Positions 57,896-64,000 of a stretch of DNA of 64,000 nt are shown in pieces (within the stretch, counting starts at the first letter, position 1; each line of letters starts with the position of its first letter). The DNA lies in contig CAWBKU010000003.1 in the NCBI GenBank assembly GCA_963789535.1, positions 124,001 to 188,000 on the forward strand, in the 5' to 3' direction. The notes below the pieces were generated by a model that searched no databases, was not told the DNA's origin, and saw nothing but the letters and a program-made list of their open reading frames with translations. This DNA is from CAVXHQ01 sp963789535 (GTDB taxonomy: Bacteria; Pseudomonadota; Alphaproteobacteria; Rhodobacterales; Rhodobacteraceae). The translations under genes were made by a program, and so were the position numbers.

Positions 57896-58641
57896 CCCCC
57901 CGCCTCGTGATCCTCAGCGACCTCGACGACACGCTGTTCCAGACCGAACGAAAGCTGCTTGCGCGCGACCGCGACGAAGCGGTGCAGGTGACGCGCGCGA
58001 TGAACGGCGCGCACGGGTTCATGACGCTGCCACAGGCGGCGCTGGCCGAGTGGTTCGCGCCCGGGCGGACGATCCCGGTGACGGCGCGCGGCACCGAGGC
58101 GTTCGGGCGCGTCGATATGGCCTTCGGCGGGGCCGCGATCGTCGCCAACGGCGCGGTCCTGCTCGACGGCGCGGGAACGCCGGACCCGGAATGGCAGGCC
58201 CGGATTTTGGCGACCCTTGCCCCGCATCGCACCGAACTGGCGGACCTGCCCGACCGGGCGATGCGAGAGGCCGCGGCCCGCGGCGGCGCGGTGCGGAGCT
58301 GGGTCGTCGACGAACCGGGCTGTGGCGGGGTCTATGCCGTGGTCAAGGTGGAGCCGGGCACGCGAGAGGCGTTGCTGGCGGAGATCGCGCCCGTGCTGCG
58401 CGCGCCGCTGACCGGCGCATGGCGCGTGCACCTGAACGGCAACAACCTCGCGCTGATCCCGCCGGAGATTTCCAAGGCGGCGGCGGTGGCGTTCCTGCTT
58501 GGGCGCCTGCGCGAAACTGGACCCGTCCTCGCCATCGGGGTCGGCGACAGCCATTCCGACCTCGACTTCATGCGGCTGTGCGATTTCTGGATGACCCCGA
58601 CCGCCTCGCAACTCGACCGCGCGCTCGGGCAGACGCCATGA
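57892..58641 (+). CDS. HAD superfamily hydrolase
   Basis: 249 residues. HAD motif I at DLDDTLFQTE (Asp10, Asp12), motif II near TARGTEAF, Lys in EISKAAAVAFLL and motif IV in GVGDSHSDLDF. A C2-type cap is likely. It is coupled to the PRTase-TRSP gene upstream (ATGA) and to the StiP-like gene downstream (ATGA at 58638-58641). Probably dephosphorylates a pathway intermediate. Confidence 0.9.
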   Translation: MTPRLVILSDLDDTLFQTERKLLARDRDEAVQVTRAMNGAHGFMTLPQAALAEWFAPGRTIPVTARGTEAFGRVDMAFGGAAIVANGAVLLDGAGTPDPEWQARILATLAPHRTELADLPDRAMREAAARGGAVRSWVVDEPGCGGVYAVVKVEPGTREALLAEIAPVLRAPLTGAWRVHLNGNNLALIPPEISKAAAVAFLLGRLRETGPVLAIGVGDSHSDLDFMRLCDFWMTPTASQLDRALGQTP

Positions 58642-59726
58642 CGACCCCCGGCTTTTCGGGCAGCTACGCGGCCGGCGACGTGACCTTCCTGCTCACCCCG
58701 CTCTCGCCCGACCGGGCCCGCGCCCTCTATGTCGCACCCGCCGCCAAAGAGGCGCTGATCCAGCGGGGCAGGCGGCACTACTCTGAGATGATCTCGCCCG
58801 AGGCGGCACCCGCTCCCGCCTATATGGCGATCTTCGAGACGGCCCTCGCGCGCCACGGTCCCCGGATGGGCCGCGAGGTCGCCGCACTGTCGCACAGCAT
58901 CGCGCAGGCCGTCGAGGGGCCGGTGACGCTGGTGAGCCTGGTGCGCGCCGGGGTGCCGCTCGGCGTGCTGTTGCAGCGCGGGCTGCGGGCGCTGGGGCGC
59001 GACGTCGCGCACTACGGCATCTCGATCATCCGCGACCGGGGCATCGACGCGGTCGCGCTGAACCACATCCTCGGCCAGCGGCCTGCGCCGGGCGTGGTAT
59101 TCGTCGACGGCTGGACCGGCAAGGGTGCGATCGCGGACGAACTCGGGGGGGCGCTGACGGCCTGGCCCGGCCTTGCGCCGCGCCTCGCCGTCCTTGCCGA
59201 TCCGGCGGGACGGGCCTGGCGGGCGGGCGGACACGAGGACTGGCTGATCCCCTCGGGTATCCTCGGCAGCACGGTTTCGGGCCTCATCAGCCGGTCGATC
59301 CTGAACGCGTCGGTGGTGCCGGAGGGCGCGTTCCATGCCGCCATCCACCTGAAGGCTCTGGCCCGCCACGACGTCTCGCGGCGCTTTGCCGATGTGGTGA
59401 CGGCGCATATGCAGGACGCTCTTGCCGCAGGCACCGTCGCCGCCGCCGCGGCGCCGCCCGGTCTGCGCGGCACCGCCGACGCCGTCATCGACGCCGTCGC
59501 CGCCCGCTTTCGCATCGCCAACCGCAACCGCATCAAGCCGGGCATTGCCGAGGCGACGCGCGCCGTGCTGCGCCGCGCGCCAGAGCGGATTCTGGTGGGT
59601 CCGGGCGACGATCCCGACCTCGCGGGCCTCAGGCATCTGGCGCGCGGGGGGCAAGTTGCGGTAGAGACGCCGCAGATCGACCTCTTTCCCTACCGTGCCA
59701 TTACCATCATCGCCGACCGGGCCTGA
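58638..59726 (+). CDS. StiP/PRTase_1 family protein
   Basis: 362 residues, member of the family annotated variously as StiP cysteine protease or PRTase_1. VVFVDGWTGKGAIADEL (~155-171) resembles a PRPP-binding loop and supports a phosphoribosyltransferase. VSLVRAGVPLGVLLQRGL, HYGISIIRDRGID and SRSILNASVV are further conserved elements. I see no secretion signal. A Ter-cluster marker; actual chemistry undetermined. Confidence 0.83.
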   Translation: MTTPGFSGSYAAGDVTFLLTPLSPDRARALYVAPAAKEALIQRGRRHYSEMISPEAAPAPAYMAIFETALARHGPRMGREVAALSHSIAQAVEGPVTLVSLVRAGVPLGVLLQRGLRALGRDVAHYGISIIRDRGIDAVALNHILGQRPAPGVVFVDGWTGKGAIADELGGALTAWPGLAPRLAVLADPAGRAWRAGGHEDWLIPSGILGSTVSGLISRSILNASVVPEGAFHAAIHLKALARHDVSRRFADVVTAHMQDALAAGTVAAAAAPPGLRGTADAVIDAVAARFRIANRNRIKPGIAEATRAVLRRAPERILVGPGDDPDLAGLRHLARGGQVAVETPQIDLFPYRAITIIADRA

Positions 59727-59776
59727 CGCCCTATCTCGCTCTCTGGCGCTCTGCTTTGCCGAAAAGGAACTTGCCC

Positions 59777-60751
59777 GTGTCGTTCCCGTCCTTCCTGCCG
59801 CCCCGGTACAGTGTCGATGCGTCCGGTGCCGCGCACGAGGCGATGTCGCTGGGGGCCACGCTCTATGTGCCGATCCTGCATCCGGACGTCGCCCGGATCG
59901 TGGCGGGCGAGAAGATCGCGGGCCTGAAATCGGTGGTCCTGTGCCTCGAGGATGCCCTGCGGGTCGCCGACGATGCGCTGGGGCTGCGGCGGCTGGCGCA
60001 GATCCTCGCCACCATCGAGCGGGGCCCCGGCGGCCCTTGGGTCTTCCTGCGGCCGCGCAACCTCGCCATGGCCGAGACGATCTGCGCGCTGCGCGGGATC
60101 GAGCGCATCGACGGCCTCGTCGTGCCGAAACTGGCGGTGGCACAGGTGCCTGCGTGGTGGCGGATCGCGGCACAGGCGCGCCTTCGTCTGATGCCGACGC
60201 TCGAAAGCGCCTGGGTCTTCGATCCGGGCGCGCTTGCCGAATTCGCCGCCGCCCTCGATGCCGAGGATGCGGGGCCGCTGCTGGCGATCCGGGTCGGGGG
60301 CAACGATCTGCTCGCCACGATGGGCCTGCGCCGGGTGCGCGGCGAGACGGTCTATGCCGGCCCGCTCGCCTGGGGGCTGAGCCAGATCATGTGCCAGCTC
60401 GGCTCGCGCGGCTATCCGCTCACCGCGCCGGTGTTCGACGTGCTCGACGATCCCGCGACGCTGGCGCTCGAATGTGCGCGCGATGCGGACTTCGGCTTCG
60501 TCGGCAAGACGGCAGTCCATCCCTGTCAGATCGCGGCGATCCACGCAGGATTCGCTGTGACGCCCGACGCCGTCGCGCTGGCCCGCGAGGTGCTGTCGGA
60601 CGGGGCGCGCGCGGTGTTCCGCGCCCAGGGCATGATGCTCGAGCCTGCGACCCATGCGGGATGGGCCGGACGGACGGTCGCGCGCGCCAAGGCCTATGGC
60701 CTGCGCGCCGATGAACGGACGGGCGGGGAATTGGCGGCGGTGGTCGGCTGA
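59777..60751 (+). CDS. CitE-like C-C bond lyase of Ter clusters
   Basis: 324 residues, HpcH/HpaI-aldolase-like TIM barrel. LYVPILHPDVARIVAG, VVLCLEDALRVADD (metal Glu/Asp), FLRPRNLAMAETI (substrate Arg), LMPTLESAWVFDP (metal Glu), and KTAVHPCQIAAIHAGF are seen. The GTG at 59777 is favoured because AAGGA lies 8 nt ahead; an upstream TTG at 59756 is possible. Its stop overlaps the next ATG by one base. It could cleave or form a C-C bond in the proposed metabolite pathway. Confidence 0.86.
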   Translation: MSFPSFLPPRYSVDASGAAHEAMSLGATLYVPILHPDVARIVAGEKIAGLKSVVLCLEDALRVADDALGLRRLAQILATIERGPGGPWVFLRPRNLAMAETICALRGIERIDGLVVPKLAVAQVPAWWRIAAQARLRLMPTLESAWVFDPGALAEFAAALDAEDAGPLLAIRVGGNDLLATMGLRRVRGETVYAGPLAWGLSQIMCQLGSRGYPLTAPVFDVLDDPATLALECARDADFGFVGKTAVHPCQIAAIHAGFAVTPDAVALAREVLSDGARAVFRAQGMMLEPATHAGWAGRTVARAKAYGLRADERTGGELAAVVG

Positions 60752-61413
60752 TGGCGCAGCCGCGGTCGATCTGGTCCTATATTTCCGAGCTGATCGAGCG
60801 GCTCAACCCGCTGCGCCACCCGGCGGACCCGACCCGAACCAGCACCTTCACCATCGGCGTCGTGGCGCTGGCCGCCAAGCTCGCCAAGGCGGACGGACAG
60901 GTGACGCGCGACGAGGTGGTGGCCTTCCGCCAGTTGTTCCACGTCGAACCCGCGGACGAGGCGCAGGTCGCGAAGGTCTACAACTACTTCCGGCAGGACG
61001 CCGATCACTATCAGTTCTATGCGCGTCAGCTCAAACGGCTGCTGTCGGACACCCATATCCTCGAGGACATCCTCGACGCGCTCTTCGCCATCGCGATGGC
61101 CGATGGCGAGTTCCATCCCAACGAAGAGGTTTTCCTGCGCGAATGCGCTGCGATCTTCGAGGTCGGCGAGGACTGCTATGTCACGCTGCAATCGCGCTGG
61201 GTGCCCGAGCGGTGGAATGCCTGGGCGGTCCTCGACATGGCACCGACGCAGGACGCGGAGGCGGTTCGGGCGAAGTATCGCGCGGAGGTGCGGCAGGCCC
61301 ATCCCGACGCCATGATCGGGCGCGGCGTGCCGGTCGAGATGGTGGAACTGGCGAACCGGCGGCTGGCCGACCTGAACCGCGCCTATGAGGAGATCACGGC
61401 GCGCGCGGCCTGA
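60751..61413 (+). CDS. TerB-domain / J-domain protein (DjlA-like)
   Basis: 220 residues. The N-terminal TerB-like helical domain (~30-150) has AAKLAKADGQVTRDEVVAF and AIAMADGEFHPNEEVFL. The C-terminal J domain (~150-215) carries the HPD motif in VRQAHPDAMIG, for stimulating a DnaK-type ATPase, and ends LADLNRAYEEITARAA. No membrane segment, unlike E. coli DjlA. The start overlaps the lyase stop (TGATG), linking Ter chemistry with a chaperone partner. Confidence 0.92.
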   Translation: MAQPRSIWSYISELIERLNPLRHPADPTRTSTFTIGVVALAAKLAKADGQVTRDEVVAFRQLFHVEPADEAQVAKVYNYFRQDADHYQFYARQLKRLLSDTHILEDILDALFAIAMADGEFHPNEEVFLRECAAIFEVGEDCYVTLQSRWVPERWNAWAVLDMAPTQDAEAVRAKYRAEVRQAHPDAMIGRGVPVEMVELANRRLADLNRAYEEITARAA

Positions 61414-61446
61414 TCCGTCAGACGGTTGCGTCGCACTCTTCATGCA

Positions 61447-61474
61447 AAAGGGGCGGCCGGAGCCGCCCCTTTCC
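61447..61474. terminator. Bidirectional terminator between J-domain gene and dctP
   Basis: An 11-bp stem, AAAGGGGCGGC (61447-61457) and GCCGCCCCTTT (61462-61472), loop CGGA. T-rich on both sides of the stem (TTT on plus, the A-run 61446-61449 giving T on minus), fitting termination of both convergent units. Confidence 0.85.
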
Positions 61475-61494
61475 GTGGTCGTGGTGGTCGTTCC

Positions 61495-62556
61495 TCAGTT
61501 CAGGTCGGCATCATAGGCCGCAGCCATCGAGGCCTCGGCCTCGGTGACGGCCTCGCGCAGGGCGGTGAGGGCGACGTCGCCGCCGTCGATGGTCGACGTG
61601 AACCACTCGTAGACCGGCTGCACCGCCTCGGCGAAGGCGGCCTTCTCTTCGGGTGTCGGCACGTAGAGGTCGCCGCCGCCGGCCACGAAGGCCTCGTAGG
61701 CGGCGATGGACTTACGCTTGGGGCTCGCGAAGGTCGCCTGCTGAAGCTGATAGAAACCGTCGACGACGATCCGGCGCTGCGCCTCGTCGAGCGCCATGAA
61801 GTTGGCGTTCGACATCCACCAGAACGCGCCCATGTAGGCGTGACCGTCCAGCGTCAGATACTGAAGGCCGGCATCGGGAAAGTTCATGTTCATGATGTCG
61901 GTGATGCCGTTGGCCGTGCCCTCGACCACGCCGGTTTGCAGCGAGGTGAACAGTTCCGGCCAGGCGATCGGCGTCGGAGAAGCGTTCAGCGCGCGCACCA
62001 GTTCCTGCGGCAGGTCGGCAGGCACGGTCCGCAGCTTCAGGCCCTCGAGGTCGGCGGGCGAGGTCACGCGGCGTTCGGTGTTGGCGAAGGACCGCCAGCC
62101 GCCGGTATTGCCGATCGTCATCAGGCGGATCGTGTCGCCGCTGGTCTCGAGCGCCATGTCGCGCAGCGTGCGGGTGAACGACGTATCGGTCAGCACCTCT
62201 TCGGCGATGCGATCGTCGGCCATCAGGTACGGCAGGTCGAGGACCTGGATGTATGGAAAAATCGACGCGGCGCCGCCGGAGGTCGAGATGTAGATGTCGA
62301 TGGTGCCTTCGGAGACGGCCTCGAGGCATTCCTCGCCGGTCGAGCAAAGCTGGGTGCCGATGAACAGTTCGACCGCGATGTCGCCATTCGATGCCGCCTC
62401 GACGTAGTTCTTGAACACGACGAGACCGTCGTAGTCCTCGTCCTCCTCGTTCGAATTCGCGGTGGCGCGCAGCGTGATCGACTGCGCCGCGACCGCCATG
62501 GCCGATCCGGCCAGCAGGGTTGCCGCGAGAAGCGACGTTGTGAGACCTTTAAGCAT
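61495..62556 (-). CDS. dctP: TRAP transporter solute-binding protein DctP
   Basis: 353 residues with a Sec signal peptide (1-24, LLAATLLAGSAMAVAA) and the DctP fold. Conserved: FKNYVEAASNGDIAVELF, the LQTGVVEGTANGITDI ligand-binding strand with substrate Arg expected in LKLRTVP. It captures a carboxylate-type solute in the periplasm for the TRAP permease. Downstream of dctM; the small permease gene is not in the window. Confidence 0.93.
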   Translation of the reverse strand: MLKGLTTSLLAATLLAGSAMAVAAQSITLRATANSNEEDEDYDGLVVFKNYVEAASNGDIAVELFIGTQLCSTGEECLEAVSEGTIDIYISTSGGAASIFPYIQVLDLPYLMADDRIAEEVLTDTSFTRTLRDMALETSGDTIRLMTIGNTGGWRSFANTERRVTSPADLEGLKLRTVPADLPQELVRALNASPTPIAWPELFTSLQTGVVEGTANGITDIMNMNFPDAGLQYLTLDGHAYMGAFWWMSNANFMALDEAQRRIVVDGFYQLQQATFASPKRKSIAAYEAFVAGGGDLYVPTPEEKAAFAEAVQPVYEWFTSTIDGGDVALTALREAVTEAEASMAAAYDADLN

Positions 62557-62615
62557 GTGGTTCCTCCCTTTGCTTATCGTATGGTTCCGCGCGGGCGCGG
62601 AGGTGATGGATGGCC

Positions 62616-64000
62616 TCAGTTTATGAAGCCGGTGAGGCGTGGAATGAAGAGCGAAATGGCCGGAATGTAGGTAATCATGAAGATCACGATCACCTGAACC
62701 GCCAGGAACGGCAGGATGGCGCGCGCGATCGTCTCGACCTTTTCGCCCGACACCCCCGATGCCACGAAGAGGACGAGGCCCATCGGCGGCGTGGCGAGGC
62801 CGACCGTCAGGTTGATCGCCATGATCATCGCGAAGTGCACCGGATGCACGCCGAGTTCGACGAAGATCGGCCCGAGGATCGGCCCGAGGATGATGATCGC
62901 GGGGCCCGCGTCGAGGAACATGCCGACCAGAAACAGCAGCATGTTGATCAGGAACAGCAGGACCAGAGGATTGTCGGAGAGGCCGAGGATGATCTCGGTC
63001 ATGGTTTCCGGTGCATGGGACAGCGACACCACCGTCTTGAACGCGACCGCCGCACCGACGAGCAGCAGCACGGCAGAGGTGCCGAGCGCCGCGCGGCTGA
63101 GGACCGGCCAGAGGTCGGCCAGCCGCATGGAACGCAGCACGAAGAACGCGACCAGCAGGGCATAGGCGACCGCGACGGCACTCGCCTCGGTCGGCGTCGA
63201 CACGCCGATGAGGATGCCGCCGAGGATGATGATCGGCGTCTGGAGCGGGGCGACCGCCTTCTTGCAGATCAGGCGGAAGTCGTGGCTGACCTGACGGCGA
63301 TAGCCCATCAGCAGGACGTGGACGGCGAGGACGGACACGGCGAAGAGCGAGAGTTTCAGCGTGAGTTGTCCGACGTCCGGATCGTCCGAACCGACGAAGG
63401 TGATGGCGATCCAGTAGACGATGCCGCCGAAGTTCAGCCGCAGCAGGAAGAACGAGACCCAGTATTCGAGGGTCGTGATCTCCTGGTTCGGGCGCACCGA
63501 TTTCTGCGCCTTGGGCAGGTCGTAGCGGTCGGCCATGACCCGGACGCAGATCATCAGGCCGAGACCCATCAGGATGCCGGGGATGATACCCGCGAGGAAC
63601 AGGGCCGCGACGCTCTCGCCCATGACGTAGGCATAGATGATCATGATGCCGGACGGCGGGATGATCGGGCCGATGATCGACGAGGCGGCGGTGATCGCGG
63701 CGGCGAATTTGCGGGTATAGCCCTCGCGCTCCATCGCCGGGATCAGGGTCCGGCCAAGGGCCGAGACGTCGGCGACGGCGGAGCCCGACATGCCCGCGAA
63801 GAGGAACGAGGACAGGATGTTGACGTGCGCCAGACCGCCACGCAGATGGCCGATCATCGCCTGCGCGAAATCCACCAGCCGCGTGGTGATGCCGCCGCGG
63901 TTCATGATCTCGCCCGCCAGAAGAAAGAACGGCAGCGCCATCAGCGGGAAACTGTCCATCCCGGTATAGAGGTTGCGGTAGAGGTTGGGGATGAAGTTCG
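62616..64000 (-). CDS. dctM: TRAP transporter large permease DctM (5' end outside window)
   Basis: Integral membrane subunit with about 12 segments; 461 codons are visible and the reading frame runs off base 64000, continuing upstream of ATG 63959 (NFIPNLYRNLYTG). Seen: PLMALPFFLLAGEIMNRGG, MSGSAVADVSALGRTLIPAM, SIIGPIIPPSGIMIIYA, and VSTPTEASAVAVAYAL. A ~90-residue extra stretch with two hydrophobic segments in the middle (LEYWVSFFLLRLNFGG to VLAVHVLLMGYRRQV) makes it longer than the usual ~430 residues. dctP follows on the same strand. Confidence 0.93.
   Translation of the reverse strand, partial: NFIPNLYRNLYTGMDSFPLMALPFFLLAGEIMNRGGITTRLVDFAQAMIGHLRGGLAHVNILSSFLFAGMSGSAVADVSALGRTLIPAMEREGYTRKFAAAITAASSIIGPIIPPSGIMIIYAYVMGESVAALFLAGIIPGILMGLGLMICVRVMADRYDLPKAQKSVRPNQEITTLEYWVSFFLLRLNFGGIVYWIAITFVGSDDPDVGQLTLKLSLFAVSVLAVHVLLMGYRRQVSHDFRLICKKAVAPLQTPIIILGGILIGVSTPTEASAVAVAYALLVAFFVLRSMRLADLWPVLSRAALGTSAVLLLVGAAVAFKTVVSLSHAPETMTEIILGLSDNPLVLLFLINMLLFLVGMFLDAGPAIIILGPILGPIFVELGVHPVHFAMIMAINLTVGLATPPMGLVLFVASGVSGEKVETIARAILPFLAVQVIVIFMITYIPAISLFIPRLTGFIN

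Overview
The window is high-GC alphaproteobacterial chromosome. Gene order, protein families and motifs point to the family Rhodobacteraceae (Rhodobacter/Roseobacter-type); species cannot be named from sequence alone. Support comes from lexA-comEC-gltX-gltA next to trpGDC-moaC-moeA, the ppiD-trpE pair, fabI-gpt beside pdxH, a double cold-shock-domain protein followed by a DUF192 protein, a fused indolepyruvate oxidoreductase, a B12-dependent ribonucleotide reductase, and a GTTC-N7-GTTC SOS box of the kind described for Rhodobacter LexA. The sequence is almost fully coding. I see no insertion sequence, integrase, CRISPR array or rRNA; there is one tRNA (Pro, TGG).

Layout. 1-7375: 5'-most part of tkt (TTG start), a coiled-coil protein with zapA, then a minus-strand unit purL - small secreted protein - bolA - small membrane protein - grxD. 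7563-13604: a hypothetical gene, a LysR regulator divergent from a fused indolepyruvate:ferredoxin oxidoreductase, and murI. 13655-18905: argC-ccmE, a two-gene lysis cassette (GH108 muramidase plus three-TM holin, the type used to release gene transfer agents), then ccmF-ccmH. 18979-26380: enoyl-CoA hydratase, a membrane protein, gltA, gltX, comEC and lexA. 26467-34099: moeA, moaC, trpC, trpD and trpG, then trpE, with a divergent polysaccharide deacetylase gene between trpG and trpE. 34109-40589: ppiD, aminotransferase, gpt, fabI, pdxH, cold-shock protein and DUF192 protein. 40641-46157: tRNA-Pro, a lipoprotein, nrdJ with a long leader, and a PRC-barrel protein.

46293-61413 is a large Ter (tellurite-resistance/TerD) stress-response cluster and the most remarkable part of the window. 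Minus-strand genes encode three single-domain TerD-family proteins, a two-domain TerA-type protein, TerB, a CaCA-type cation antiporter, two von Willebrand A proteins, a PP2C phosphatase and a Ser/Thr-kinase-like protein. Plus-strand genes encode an ATP-grasp enzyme at one end, and at the other a tightly coupled set: PRTase-TRSP protein, HAD hydrolase, second PRTase/StiP-like protein, CitE-like C-C lyase and a TerB-J-domain protein. By analogy with published comparative genomics of Ter systems this pairs a Ca2+-binding sensor and phosphorylation module with a pathway predicted to make a nucleoside-like metabolite. No canonical TerC is present; the CaCA antiporter occupies the membrane-transporter position.

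61495-64000 carries a TRAP transporter: the solute-binding protein and the large permease, cut by the window end.

Two conserved biosynthetic genes, purL and trpD, each carry a single-base frameshift as given. Two such lesions in otherwise intact genes suggest consensus errors rather than true decay, but this needs read-level checking.
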